Assembly: GCF_023101085.1 (NCBI RefSeq)
Contig: NZ_CP064703.1
Span: forward strand, 8,654,501-8,718,500
Source of the DNA: Bradyrhizobium sp. 170
GTDB taxonomy: Bacteria > Pseudomonadota > Alphaproteobacteria > Rhizobiales > Xanthobacteraceae
Direction of reading: 5' to 3'
Length of the DNA stretch: 64,000 nucleotides
The notes below the pieces were generated by a model. It ran no database searches. It was not told the origin of the DNA and saw nothing but the letters and a program-made list of their open reading frames with translations. The translations under genes were made by a program, and so were the position numbers. Positions 9,399-18,258 of the stretch are shown here, in pieces; position 1 is the first letter of the stretch, and each line of letters starts with the position of its first letter.

Positions 9399-9618
9399 CG
9401 TACCGCTACCGCTCAGTAATCGCTATCCCAACGAGGCGACCAGCATCATGCCGCGGCGAGGCCTCGCACGGCGAAATCACGACCGAGGATGCTAAAATCA
9501 GGTGATCGCAACGCGCAGTTGCGCTAATATCCACGGGTCGAACATCCCGCGCCGCGCGCCGTCGCGTCCAGGGACCGACAAACTAACGTCGGGCAGGTTT
9601 TCGTATCGGAGGACCGTC
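9399..9618. other. gap without gene
   Basis: About 220 bases between radC and the HdeD-like gene hold no convincing frame, terminator or RNA gene. The last 15 bases carry the HdeD-like ribosome site. Confidence 0.4.
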
Positions 9619-10188
9619 ATGACCAGCACTTCAGACACTGTGAATCAGGCCGGCTCGGATACGGCGCCGCTGCGCGCCAAATGGGGCTGGATCGTCGCAC
9701 TCGGCGTCGTCTATCTCGTCGCCGGGTTCATCGCGCTTGGCAGCGTCGCGATGGCCACTGTCGCGAGCGTCTTCGTCGTCGGCGTGATGATGATCATCGC
9801 CGGCGTCGCCGAAGTAATCAGCGCCTTCCAGATCAAGACCTGGGGCAAGTTCCTGCTCTGGGCCCTGCTCGGTGTGCTCTATGTCATTGCCGGCTTCGTC
9901 ACGTTCCAGAATCCGCTGCTCGCGGCCGTGCTGCTCACCCTCATTCTCGGCGCATCGCTGGTGGCCTCGGGCATCATGCGGATCATCCTTGCCTTCAGCA
10001 TGAAACGGGAAACGCCGTGGATCTGGGTGGCGCTATCAGGCGTGATCACGCTGCTGCTCGGCGCGCTGATCCTCCTGCGCTGGCCGGTCTCGAGCCTCTA
10101 TATCCTCGGCCTGTTCCTCGGCATCGATCTCATCATGGCCGGCGCAGGCTGGATCGGAGTAGGCCTCGGCTTGCGCCGCGCTCGCTGA
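9619..10188 (+). CDS. HdeD-family (DUF308) membrane protein
   Basis: A 189-residue inner-membrane protein with about six hydrophobic helices arranged as pairs, typical of DUF308/HdeD, which is linked in enterobacteria to acid resistance. The sequence shows the usual G-x-x-Y-[LV]-x-A-G repeats (VVYLVAGFIALG, VLYVIAGFVTF). ATG 9619 is supported by CGGAGGA upstream; the open frame extends further 5' without coding character. It heads a same-strand run with a LapA-like protein, a patatin and a GntP transporter. Biochemical role is unproven. Confidence 0.85.
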   Translation: MTSTSDTVNQAGSDTAPLRAKWGWIVALGVVYLVAGFIALGSVAMATVASVFVVGVMMIIAGVAEVISAFQIKTWGKFLLWALLGVLYVIAGFVTFQNPLLAAVLLTLILGASLVASGIMRIILAFSMKRETPWIWVALSGVITLLLGALILLRWPVSSLYILGLFLGIDLIMAGAGWIGVGLGLRRAR

Positions 10189-10246
10189 GGTATGTCTGGC
10201 GGACTGCGCGCGGCGCAGTCTCTCGATCGACGATTAGGAGGCGCCC

Positions 10247-10480
10247 ATGCGCTGGATCTACCTCGCCGTCATCATTCTGTTCGCCGCCGCGACGATCATC
10301 TTCGCAGTGCAGAACTTCGAGATTGTCACCATGTCCTTCCTCGGCATCAATGCCCGCGTGCCGCTCGCACTGCTGGTCGCCGTCGCCTACCTCCTTGGCG
10401 CGGCGACGGGCGGCAGCCTGTATGCGCTGCTGCGTCGATCGTACGAGGGATCGAGACGAAGCATTGTGGGCTCGTCCTGA
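10247..10480 (+). CDS. LapA-domain (DUF1049) small membrane protein
   Basis: A 77-residue protein with two membrane helices (residues 3-22 and 36-62) separated by the conserved FAVQNFEIVTMSFLG stretch of the LapA/YciS family. In E. coli LapA works with LapB in controlling lipopolysaccharide synthesis; whether this short homologue does so is not known. AGGAGG sits six bases before the ATG. It lies 58 bases after the HdeD-like gene and 39 bases before the patatin gene. Confidence 0.82.
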   Translation: MRWIYLAVIILFAAATIIFAVQNFEIVTMSFLGINARVPLALLVAVAYLLGAATGGSLYALLRRSYEGSRRSIVGSS

Positions 10481-10519
10481 CCTAAGGCACCGTTTCATCT
10501 CCGGCCGAGGAGGATGAAG

Positions 10520-11548
10520 ATGGCAGAAACCGCGCGCGAACCGGTCCTGGTGGATCTCGCCTTGCAAGGCGGCGGCTCTCACGGCGCGTTCACCTGGGGC
10601 GTGCTTGATCGGCTGATCGAGGAGCCGTGGCTGCGGATCGAGGCGATCTCCGGCACGTCGGCGGGCGCGATGAATGCAGCCTTGGTGGCCGACGGATGGA
10701 CGCAAGGCGGCGCCGAAGGCGCGCGGGCGGCGCTCGATACCTATTGGCGGCGCGTGTCGCGGGCTGCGGCGTTAAGCCCGCTGCAGCGTTCGCCGCTCGA
10801 CCGGATGATGGGTCGCTGGACCCTCGACACCTCGCCCGCCTACATCGCCATGGACCTGATGGCCCGCGTTGTTTCGCCCTATGATCTCAATCCGCTTGGC
10901 CTCAATCCGTTGCGCGCCATCCTGGACGAGAGCATCGATTTCGACCGACTGGCCCGCTCACCGATCAGGCTATTCGTCACCGCAACCAGTGTGCGCACCG
11001 GCCGCGGCCGCATCTTCCGCAACAAGGAGATCACCGCCGACGTCCTGCTTGCCTCGGCCTGCCTGCCGACCATGTTCCATGCGATCGAGATCGACGGCGA
11101 ACCCTATTGGGATGGCGGCTATGCCGGTAATCCGACGCTGACGCCGCTGGTGCGCGAAAGCGACGCGCACGACACCATTCTGGTGCAGATCAACCCGCGC
11201 GAGCGGCCGGAGCCACCGCGCACGGCAAATGAAATCCTCAACCGGCTCAACGAGATTTCCTTCAACTCGCCGCTGATGAAGGAATTGCGCATGATGGCGC
11301 TGCTGCGCGAGGTGGCGGACCCCGGGCACGGCGAAGGCGCGCGCTGGGCCGGAATGCGAACGCACCGGATCATGACTGACGCGCTCGCGGAGTTCGGTGC
11401 GTCGTCGAAGCTCAACGTCGAGTGGGCGTTCGTCTCGCTGCTGAAAGAAGAGGGCCGCAAGAGCGCCAACACATTCCTTGACACCCACGGCGAGGATATC
11501 GGCGTGCGCTGTACGGCCGATTTTGACGTGCTGCTGGCGGAATGCTGA
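10520..11548 (+). CDS. patatin-like phospholipase 1
   Basis: A 342-residue serine lipase/acyl hydrolase of the patatin family. The oxyanion loop GGGSHG, nucleophile elbow GTSAG (S47) and catalytic Asp in WDGGYAGNP (D198) form the Ser-Asp dyad. No signal peptide is seen, so it is likely cytosolic. GAGGAGG ends right at an ATG at 10514, so the ATG at 10520, six bases further, is the better start. The GntP-like transporter starts four bases after its stop, suggesting translational coupling. The lipid substrate is unknown. Confidence 0.88.
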   Translation: MAETAREPVLVDLALQGGGSHGAFTWGVLDRLIEEPWLRIEAISGTSAGAMNAALVADGWTQGGAEGARAALDTYWRRVSRAAALSPLQRSPLDRMMGRWTLDTSPAYIAMDLMARVVSPYDLNPLGLNPLRAILDESIDFDRLARSPIRLFVTATSVRTGRGRIFRNKEITADVLLASACLPTMFHAIEIDGEPYWDGGYAGNPTLTPLVRESDAHDTILVQINPRERPEPPRTANEILNRLNEISFNSPLMKELRMMALLREVADPGHGEGARWAGMRTHRIMTDALAEFGASSKLNVEWAFVSLLKEEGRKSANTFLDTHGEDIGVRCTADFDVLLAEC

Positions 11549-11552
11549 AGTC

Positions 11553-13016
11553 ATGACGGTGTCAGGGCTTCTCGGCATCCTGATCGGGCTCGGCCTTTTA
11601 ATTGCGTTCGCGTTCCGGGGCTGGAGCGTGCTGCTGCTTGCGCCGCTCGCCGCCCTGATCGCAGCGCTGTTCTCCCGCGAGCCGCTGCTTGCCCACTGGA
11701 CCCAGACCTTCATGGCCAGCGCGGCGGGCTTTCTGGCCCAGTTCTTTCCGCTGTTTCTGCTTGGCGCGCTGTTCGGCAAGCTGATGGAGGACAGCGGCTC
11801 GGTCGCCGCGATCGCGAGCTTCATGACCGGGCGGCTCGGCCCGCAGCGGGCCGTGCTGGCGGTGGTGCTCGCCGGCGCGCTCGTCACCTATGGCGGCGTC
11901 AGCCTGTTCGTCGCCTTCTTCGTGCTGGCGCCGATGGCGCAGGAGCTGTTTCGTGCGGCCGGCATCCCGCGGCGTCTGATGCCGGCGGCCATCGTGCTCG
12001 GCACCTCGACCTTCACCATGTCGGCACTGCCCGGCACGCCGTCGATCCAGAACGCGATCCCGATGCCGTTCTTCGGCACCACGCCCTTTGCCGCGCCCGG
12101 CCTCGGCGTCCTGGCATCGCTGATCATGCTCGGCTTCGGCCTGTGGTGGCTCAATCGCCAGGAGGCGATCGCAAAGAGGAACGGCGAAGGCTTTGGCGAC
12201 GGCGCGCCGATGTCGTCCGACCGTCTCGCCACCGACGAAAAATTACGTGAACGCGCCACCACCGCGCGCGAGTTCGATCCAGCAGAGATCGTGCACGGCG
12301 AAGCGACCGACGTGCCGCCTCCGGCCATGCTCGCCGCGCTGCCCCTTATCATGGTGATTATCGTCAATCTGGCGATGTCGCTGCTCATCCTGCCGGCACT
12401 CGACACCCGTTTTCTCGCCGAAGCCCGCTGGGGTGCGACGTCGCTCGCCGCTGTCGGTGGCGTGTGGGCCGTGATCACGGCGCTTGCCTGCGCGATTCTG
12501 ACCGTGCTCGCGGTCAGCCATCGGCGACTGCCGGCGCTGCGCGCGACAATGGACGCCGGCGCCAACGCCTCTGTATTGCCGGCGATGAGCGTGGCGAGCC
12601 TGGTCGGCTTCGGCGCCGTGGTAGCGGCGATGCCCGCCTTCACGGTGGTGCGCGACGCCGTGCTCGGCATCGGCGGCGGACCGCTGGTGTCGCTGGCAGT
12701 CGCCACCAACGTGCTCGCGGCTCTCACCGGCTCGGCGTCGGGCGGGCTGACCATCGCGCTCGACGCGCTCGGGGCGACCTACATGATGCGCGCAGCGGAG
12801 ATCGGGCTCGATCCCGCGCTGCTGCATCGCGTGGCGGTGATCGGTTCGGGTACGCTCGACAGCCTGCCCCATAATGGCGCGGTCGTCACGCTGCTCGCCG
12901 TCTGCGGATCGACGCACCGAGACAGCTATCGCGACATCGTCATGGTCGGCATCGTCGGCGCGCTCATCGCCCTCACTGCCGTCATCGCGCTCGGCTCGGT
13001 TGCGGGATCGTTCTGA
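11553..13016 (+). CDS. GntP-family permease
   Basis: A 487-residue inner-membrane transporter with about 12-14 hydrophobic helices. The family glycine-rich loops are visible (TYGGVSLFVAFF, GTSTFTMSALPGTPSIQN, TGSASGGLTIALDALG, LDSLPHNGAVVTLL). GntP members move gluconate and related hydroxy acids; the last motif also resembles citrate/short-chain-acid branches. A charged ~60-residue cytoplasmic loop sits in the middle. The ATG at 11553 follows the patatin stop almost directly. Substrate is not deducible. Confidence 0.82.
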   Translation: MTVSGLLGILIGLGLLIAFAFRGWSVLLLAPLAALIAALFSREPLLAHWTQTFMASAAGFLAQFFPLFLLGALFGKLMEDSGSVAAIASFMTGRLGPQRAVLAVVLAGALVTYGGVSLFVAFFVLAPMAQELFRAAGIPRRLMPAAIVLGTSTFTMSALPGTPSIQNAIPMPFFGTTPFAAPGLGVLASLIMLGFGLWWLNRQEAIAKRNGEGFGDGAPMSSDRLATDEKLRERATTAREFDPAEIVHGEATDVPPPAMLAALPLIMVIIVNLAMSLLILPALDTRFLAEARWGATSLAAVGGVWAVITALACAILTVLAVSHRRLPALRATMDAGANASVLPAMSVASLVGFGAVVAAMPAFTVVRDAVLGIGGGPLVSLAVATNVLAALTGSASGGLTIALDALGATYMMRAAEIGLDPALLHRVAVIGSGTLDSLPHNGAVVTLLAVCGSTHRDSYRDIVMVGIVGALIALTAVIALGSVAGSF

Positions 13017-13031
13017 GCATCGGCACTGACG

Positions 13032-13721
13032 TCATCCACGGGAATGCGGGGTCATGCCTCCAAGCCACGCCGTGAGCCTTGATCTTTCCCTGACCAGGCC
13101 ATCCTGATTGAAGTGGTGAACACAAAAGTGTGCCCATGAATCTTCGAACGCCATTTCCATGTCACCTGTGACCGACGTGGTACCTATCCCGATTTCTGCG
13201 TAGGTAAACTCGAAACTGCCACTAGGACGCGCCAGCGCAATGTGGAACGGTTGACCAGTAAACTCGTTGATCTTCGGCCTGCCGGTGCTCCGCATGACGC
13301 CGGGGATCTCTACCCTTGCGGTTCTAAGTTCCAAGTCCGCATCAAGATCAATCGGCAGGAACAACGTCTCGCAAAATTCCGAGCATGTGGACGCGAATAC
13401 AGCAAAGAGATTGCTCAATGGTTCGCATGTCTCGCCTGAGATGATCGTTTCAAGCGCGATCCGTTGAGCTTCATCTGCACGCTCGTCGATAACGATCTGG
13501 CGCCGGCCGTTTCCGTCCTTGATTTCGCCAGGCCACTTGTACAGCGCCGCCCAGTTCAGGCCTGAGAGCGGTGTATCGTTGAAGTGGCCTTCAACGATGG
13601 TGCCGACGAAGGCCGACTGACAAAAGCCGTGGGTACTCGGCAGGTTGAACTGGCAACCACAATTCATGGCGCAATTGCAGTTATCGTAAGTCTCGCTCTT
13701 GAATAGCCATTGATCAGCCAT
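13032..13721 (-). CDS. DUF1326 domain protein
   Basis: A 229-residue protein of the DUF1326 family, function unknown. The family's N-terminal cysteine cluster CNCAMNCGCQF is intact, a possible metal or heme site. There is no signal peptide. ATG 13721 is preceded by GGGAGG at about nine bases. It ends 15 bases from the convergent GntP gene. A decayed radC piece lies upstream of it. Confidence 0.8.
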   Translation of the reverse strand: MADQWLFKSETYDNCNCAMNCGCQFNLPSTHGFCQSAFVGTIVEGHFNDTPLSGLNWAALYKWPGEIKDGNGRRQIVIDERADEAQRIALETIISGETCEPLSNLFAVFASTCSEFCETLFLPIDLDADLELRTARVEIPGVMRSTGRPKINEFTGQPFHIALARPSGSFEFTYAEIGIGTTSVTGDMEMAFEDSWAHFCVHHFNQDGLVRERSRLTAWLGGMTPHSRG

Positions 13722-14308
13722 CTCACTGCGCCTCCCGTCGCTTGTGGTTGACGCCATGATTCCGCAAACAGGTGAGTGTCGCCCCCGAGCCTCCAGTCTG
13801 GAACCGGGGGATTGCGTTGTAGTGTTCACACCCCGTTCGCCCCGGAAGTTTAGCGGCGTTGACCTGCGACTGAAACCGGATGCTCGGATTTCCGGTTGTG
13901 GCCCATTGACGCCCCCGGCGCCCCCCCGGTTCAGAACCGCTTACGAGACCAAAAGGAGCCAGATTAGCCTGCTGGTTGGCATGGTCGCTTGCTGCACAAC
14001 CGCCCCTCCCGCGACCCGACGGCCCCACGGGCCGATATCCAGATGACGAAAGCGATCGTCGAGTTGCCACCCCGCTCGGCATTTCCGTCTACGACCACAT
14101 CATCGTTGGCAAGAACGGTCACGCAGGTTTGAGAGGACGGCAGTTCATCCAGCGGCGTCAAGGTCCATCGTAGATTGAGTACGGTGCGCGACTGCATATT
14201 TGATCCAGTGCCTTATTCTGCAATTGTGTATTGCAAAGCTAGCAGCGGCGTTCCGTTACTCTGCGCCTTTTGCGCGAGAGTTTCCTGGCCGCGATGATGG
14301 AGCATCGG
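13722..14308. other. gap with degraded DNA
   Basis: About 590 bases between DUF1326 and the aldo-keto reductase. The right half carries a dead radC fragment, listed separately. The left half (13730-13985) shows no coding pattern that I recognise. The last ~100 bases are AT-richer and may hold the aldo-keto reductase promoter. Confidence 0.5.
13987..14145 (+). pseudogene. decayed fragment of radC 3' region
   Basis: This stretch aligns along its length with the JAMM-to-C-terminal part of the intact radC at about 9234-9392. Shared blocks include GCCGATATCCAGATGAC, CCCGCTCGGCATTTCCGT and GACCACATCATCGT. The copy has lost one base after AAAGCGATCGTC, which shifts the frame. Its metal motif is broken: HNHP has become HNRP, and the SQAD serine is a proline. 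No start or upstream half exists, so it is a relic of a second radC, by duplication or from a mobile element. Confidence 0.85.
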
Positions 14309-15229
14309 ATGCGGACGACACGCCGAACGTTCGTGCAGGCTTCCCTGGCGGCGACGGCCGCCGCGACACTCCTGCCAATCTCCCTGCGCGCCCAGCAGGG
14401 CTCGCCCGCCCGCCGTCCGATACCCTCGACCCGCGAGGAGATACCGATCGTCGGATTAGGGACGTGGATCACCTTCAACGTCGGCGGCGATCCGGTGCTC
14501 CGGGACGAATGCGCTGGTGTCATGGCCGCCTTCTTCGAGGCGGGGGGCCGCATGATCGACTCCTCTCCCATGTATGGCTCGTCGCAGCCGGTGATAGGTT
14601 ACGGCCTTCAAAAGCTTGGGCGGCCCTCCGCGCTATTCTCGGCCGAAAAGGTCTGGACGTCCTCAGGCGCGGCAGGCCCGCCCCAGATCGAGCAATCGCG
14701 CCGCTTCTGGGGTGTGCCGAAGTTCGATCTCGTTCAGGTTCACAATCTCCTCGCCTGGAAGGCGCATTTGCAGACGCTCTTCCAGATGAAGGCGGCGGGC
14801 GCGGTGCGTTACGTAGGCATCACCACGTCCGAAGGCCGCCGGCATGATCTCATCGAACAGATCATGCGGAACGAACCCATCGACTTCGTGCAGTTCTCCT
14901 ATAACGTCGTCGACCGCGAGGCGGAGGCGCGGCTGCTGCCGCTGGCGTCGGAGCGCGGCATCGCCGTGATCGTCAACCGGCCGTTCCGGCAGGGCGCGCT
15001 GACCGACCGCCTCAAGCGTGAGCCGCTGCCCGAATGGGCGCGCGAATTCGGGGTGTCGAGCTGGGCGCAGCTCATCCTGAAATTCATCCTCTCTCACCCG
15101 GCCGTCACCGTCGCAATTCCAGCGACCACCCGCGTCGACCACGTGCGTGAAAACCTCTCGGCTGCTACCGGACCGATGCCGGATCCGGCCATGCGGGAGC
15201 GCATCTCGGCCCACGTGAAGGCGCTTTGA
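14309..15229 (+). CDS. Tat-signal aldo/keto reductase family protein
   Basis: A 306-residue protein of the aldo/keto reductase (TIM barrel) family. It begins MRTTRRTFVQASL, a twin-arginine signal ending near LRAQQ, so it is probably exported. The AKR motifs are partly altered: the catalytic Asp-Tyr region reads GGRMIDSSPMYGSSQ, with the tyrosine kept, and the HNLLAW segment supplies the histidine. The cofactor end carries AIPATTRVDHVREN. ATG 14309 has GGAG six bases upstream; ATGs at 14294 and 14297 are possible. Its stop overlaps the next start (TGATG), so the two are co-translated. Confidence 0.85.
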   Translation: MRTTRRTFVQASLAATAAATLLPISLRAQQGSPARRPIPSTREEIPIVGLGTWITFNVGGDPVLRDECAGVMAAFFEAGGRMIDSSPMYGSSQPVIGYGLQKLGRPSALFSAEKVWTSSGAAGPPQIEQSRRFWGVPKFDLVQVHNLLAWKAHLQTLFQMKAAGAVRYVGITTSEGRRHDLIEQIMRNEPIDFVQFSYNVVDREAEARLLPLASERGIAVIVNRPFRQGALTDRLKREPLPEWAREFGVSSWAQLILKFILSHPAVTVAIPATTRVDHVRENLSAATGPMPDPAMRERISAHVKAL

Positions 15230-15915
15230 TGTCGGAGTGGTGGACCTACCGGGCGGAGGATTTCCTGCTGTTTTCGCCGCGCGTCTACTGGCGCATGTTC
15301 GAATCGCACAATGCGGCGCTCTGGCCTCTGCACCTGCTGACGCTCGCGGCCGGCCTCATCATCATCCTGCTCGTCGCATGGCGGCCGGGGACCTTGGCAC
15401 GCTGGATCGCATTCGTCCTCGCGATGCTTTGGATCTTCGTCGGGTGGTCCTTCCTGTGGAATCGCTACGCGACCATCAACTGGGCTGCCGCCTATGTCGC
15501 GCCGGCTTTCGCCGTTGAAGGCGTGTTGCTGCTCGTCATCGGGTCGTTGCGCGATGGTCTCGCGTTCGATCGGCGCGGGCCTGCCGGTTGGATTGGATAT
15601 CTCATCCTTGGCTTCGCACTCGCCGGACAGCCGTTGCTTGCGCCGCTGCAGGGACGCGGCTGGGCCTCGTCCGAGGTCTTTGGCATCGCACCGGATCCGA
15701 CTGTTATCGCGACGCTCGGCGTTCTGCTCCTCGCCCGCGGCAGGCTGTTGCCAGTGCTGCTGCCGATCCCCGTTCTCTGGTGCCTCCTGAGCGGCATAAC
15801 CCTCAGCACGATGGGAGTGCCGCAAGCCTGGGCTCCTTATGCTGCGCTGGCGCTCGCCGCTGCAGCCTGGATCTGGACGATCGTCCGTCAGCGCGGATCG
15901 CCTCCGCCCGCGTGA
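15229..15915 (+). CDS. DUF6064 family membrane protein
   Basis: A 228-residue protein with about seven hydrophobic helices. It opens with MSEWWTYRAEDFLLFSPRVY, the recognisable start of the DUF6064 family, whose function is unknown. The start overlaps the aldo-keto reductase stop by one base. The pairing suggests a membrane partner for that exported reductase, but this is only context. Confidence 0.7.
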   Translation: MSEWWTYRAEDFLLFSPRVYWRMFESHNAALWPLHLLTLAAGLIIILLVAWRPGTLARWIAFVLAMLWIFVGWSFLWNRYATINWAAAYVAPAFAVEGVLLLVIGSLRDGLAFDRRGPAGWIGYLILGFALAGQPLLAPLQGRGWASSEVFGIAPDPTVIATLGVLLLARGRLLPVLLPIPVLWCLLSGITLSTMGVPQAWAPYAALALAAAAWIWTIVRQRGSPPPA

Positions 15916-15949
15916 ATGAACGTAAGCGGCACGTCGGCGAGCGCATCCG

Positions 15950-16444
15950 TCAGACGATCTGGCAGACGTTATAGGCGATGCCGCCTTCCACCAGATATCC
16001 CGATCCGACGCAGACGATATCGTTCATCCAGGAATATTGCGCCGCTCCCGTCTCGAACAGGGGGTTGGTGCGGAAATAGTAGCGCGAAGGGTCGACCTGA
16101 TATCGCTTGGCGGGATCAGCCATCTCGGCCCGCAATTCGGGCGGCGTGATCCAGCGGCCGCCATAGGTCATGTGCACCAGTGCGCAGTCATGCGTGCGAA
16201 GCGTCAAGCGTACGTCGAGCGACATGGCGCCATCGGCACGAAACAGCGCCCAGTCGCCGCCGCCGGGCACGACCTCGCCGCGCAGCCTTGGGCCTTCGAA
16301 GGTTCCGCCCGCCGCACCGAACAGGATGCGGCGGCCGAGCGGGCCGTCACCGATGTTCAGTTTCGGATTGAGATCGACGACGATGTCGAACAATGGCGCC
16401 GTGCTGATCGCTGCGACCGGTTTGACGCGTGGATCTGCTGGCAT
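15950..16444 (-). CDS. DUF3237 domain protein
   Basis: A 164-residue cytosolic protein of the DUF3237 family (beta-barrel, function unknown, often near aromatic or steroid catabolic genes). Family marks are the GPLGRRILFGAAGGTFEGPR region, GGGDWALFRADGAMSLDVR and the C-terminal NDIVCVGSGYL. ATG 16444 has AGGA upstream. It follows the NTF2-like gene by 29 bases and is probably in the same transcript, controlled by the divergent TetR protein. Confidence 0.8.
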   Translation of the reverse strand: MPADPRVKPVAAISTAPLFDIVVDLNPKLNIGDGPLGRRILFGAAGGTFEGPRLRGEVVPGGGDWALFRADGAMSLDVRLTLRTHDCALVHMTYGGRWITPPELRAEMADPAKRYQVDPSRYYFRTNPLFETGAAQYSWMNDIVCVGSGYLVEGGIAYNVCQIV

Positions 16445-16473
16445 GCTTGAAGTCCTGAGTTGCTGGAAGGGTG

Positions 16474-16944
16474 TCATTCGGCGGCCTGCTGCCGGGCGGC
16501 GGCATCCCCGAAAATCTTGCGCCGGGCTGCATCGGTCGAGACGCCGGATTGAGCGCACAGCTCCGACAGGTCGAAGCAGAACCGCTCGCGGGCAATCCGG
16601 TCGTCCCTAAAGGCGAACTGGATGAACACGGGGAGATCGGCACGCCGGCCGTTCGGCACCACGCCAAACCGATCACCGGTCATGGTCATCTGCACCCGGC
16701 CCCAGCAGACGAGCGTATCGTCGTTGGCGGCGTGGCCTTCGAGCACGACATTGTAATCCGGGAACGAGGCGAAGAACCGGGTCAGCACCTTCGCGTTCTC
16801 GGCCAGGCCGCGGGCGCTGGTGCCGAAGGCCGGGGTTTCCAGCAGCATGTCGTCATGAAGGACGGCATGCGCCGCCGGCACATCCTGCCGGCTCTTCGCG
16901 ACCGCCAGCGCCTGGGCCAGTTCGAACATCCGATCGCTGTTCAT
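16474..16944 (-). CDS. SnoaL/NTF2-like protein
   Basis: A 156-residue protein with the cone-like alpha+beta NTF2/SnoaL fold, often polyketide cyclases, isomerases or ester-binding enzymes. The opening helices, the LETPAFGTSARG strand and VLTRFFASFPDYNVVLEG match the SnoaL pattern. GGGAGGAGGG lies six bases before ATG 16944. It is transcribed away from the TetR gene, with a palindrome between them, and precedes a DUF3237 gene. The substrate is unknown. Confidence 0.75.
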   Translation of the reverse strand: MNSDRMFELAQALAVAKSRQDVPAAHAVLHDDMLLETPAFGTSARGLAENAKVLTRFFASFPDYNVVLEGHAANDDTLVCWGRVQMTMTGDRFGVVPNGRRADLPVFIQFAFRDDRIARERFCFDLSELCAQSGVSTDAARRKIFGDAAARQQAAE

Positions 16945-17000
16945 GTGATCCCTCCTCCCAAAGGCCCTTCCGCCGGATGCAGAACGGCCGCCTCGAAAGT

Positions 17001-17031
17001 ACATACCAATTGTTTTTCTCATACCGTATGT
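17001..17031. promoter_or_regulatory. candidate TetR operator between divergent genes
   Basis: CATAC-C-GTATG is an 11-base palindrome at 17020-17030. A further ACATAC at 17001-17006 pairs with GTATGT at 17026-17031, giving nested inverted repeats. It lies in the 135-base space between the SnoaL-like gene and the TetR gene, where an autoregulatory operator is expected. Binding is inferred. Confidence 0.5.
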
Positions 17032-17079
17032 ATGTTATATGTTGATAGGCTCTCAGGCGTCAAGTGGTATGTCGAGGGC

Positions 17080-17688
17080 ATGCAGGAAGCCGGACGCGAA
17101 CGAACCCGCCGCGAGGAATACACCGAGGCCACGAGGCAGGCGTTGCTGGCGGCCGGCCGTAACGCCTTTGCCGGCGAGGGCTATCAGGCGGCGGGGATCG
17201 AAGCGATCTCGCGCGCCGCGCGGGTGACGCGGGGCGCCTTCTATCACCACTTCGAAGACAAGAAGGCGCTGTTCGACGCCGTGGTCGTCGCCTTGCAGAT
17301 CGAAGCCGCCGCCAGGATCGAAGCGAGAGCCAAGACGCAGCGCAAGGTGTGGGACCGCCTGACCGAGGGCATCGACGCCTATCTCGACGTCTGCCTTGAA
17401 CCCGCCTACGCGCGCATCGTGATTCAGGAAGCACCAGCGGTGCTCGGCAACGCGCGCTACCGGGAGATCGAGGAAGCCCATCCGATGGCCCTGCTCACCG
17501 CGACGCTGGCGGCGCTGAAGCGCCAGGGCGAGCTCGATTTCGAGGACATCGAGCTGCTGAGCCGGATGGTCGATGCGATGATCTGCGAGATGGCGCTGCT
17601 GCTGCCGGGTGCGGAGAATCCGAAGAAGCTCCGCGCCCGCGGGCAAAAGATCATCGGCAGTCTGCTCGGCGGCTTTCGCACCACCTGA
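17080..17688 (+). CDS. TetR/AcrR family regulator
   Basis: A 202-residue one-component repressor. The N-terminal helix-turn-helix is clear: GYQAAGIEAISRAARVTRGAFYHHFEDKKALF in two blocks around residues 29-60. The C-terminal ligand domain is all-helical and of TetR_C type. ATG 17080 gives a typical N-terminus; an in-frame ATG at 17032 would add 16 residues and overlap the operator. It is divergent from the SnoaL/DUF3237 pair and most likely controls it. The inducer is unknown. Confidence 0.88.
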   Translation: MQEAGRERTRREEYTEATRQALLAAGRNAFAGEGYQAAGIEAISRAARVTRGAFYHHFEDKKALFDAVVVALQIEAAARIEARAKTQRKVWDRLTEGIDAYLDVCLEPAYARIVIQEAPAVLGNARYREIEEAHPMALLTATLAALKRQGELDFEDIELLSRMVDAMICEMALLLPGAENPKKLRARGQKIIGSLLGGFRTT

Positions 17689-17700
17689 GCACAGGCGCGC

Positions 17701-18078
17701 TTACGCCTCGATCCACCGCTGCACGGCTTCCGCCGTATCCGCCGGCGTGGTGTTGAAGCAAATGCGGGTTTGCGGCGCGCCGAGGTGAACCAGATTGATG
17801 ATCCGTTCAAACAGAAGCAGCCGCTCTGGCGGCTCGCGCAGCCCGGCGCCGATCACCACGCAGTCATAGTGCTTTGCGCCCAGCGCCGCCGCGGCGACGG
17901 CTTCGGCCGTGTCGCCGAGATCGATCAGGCAGCTATCGGCCTCGTAGCCCATCGCGCGAAGCTTCTCGATTTGCGCCTCGATGTAACTCGTCACCAGTTC
18001 GGCCGTGAGCCCCGGGAAGGCGCTGAAGTCTACCAGGGAAGGCTCGATGCCGATCGCGAGCACGGTCTTTTTCGCCAT
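17701..18078 (-). CDS. conserved hypothetical protein
   Basis: A 125-residue soluble protein. The pattern looks like an alpha/beta Rossmann or flavodoxin-like fold: hydrophobic strands AKKTVLAIGIE, DSCLIDLG, YDCVVIGAG and TRICFNTTP alternate with helices. No catalytic motif is evident and I do not recognise the family. It converges with the TetR gene, 12 bases from its stop. No clear ribosome site is visible. Confidence 0.6.
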   Translation of the reverse strand: MAKKTVLAIGIEPSLVDFSAFPGLTAELVTSYIEAQIEKLRAMGYEADSCLIDLGDTAEAVAAAALGAKHYDCVVIGAGLREPPERLLLFERIINLVHLGAPQTRICFNTTPADTAEAVQRWIEA

Positions 18079-18258
18079 GCACCTGCTCCAGGCAAAAATG
18101 ATTTCGTTTAAGGAAACGCGCGCATCGTCAAACAGGTTCCGGCTTCGATGTTGAGATCATGGTTCGACTGATGTCGAAGCATATCTGTCACGAAATCGGC
18201 CATTATGGTCTGCCTCGCCGGCTTGGAAATCGAGCTGGATATTTCACAGGAGAACACC

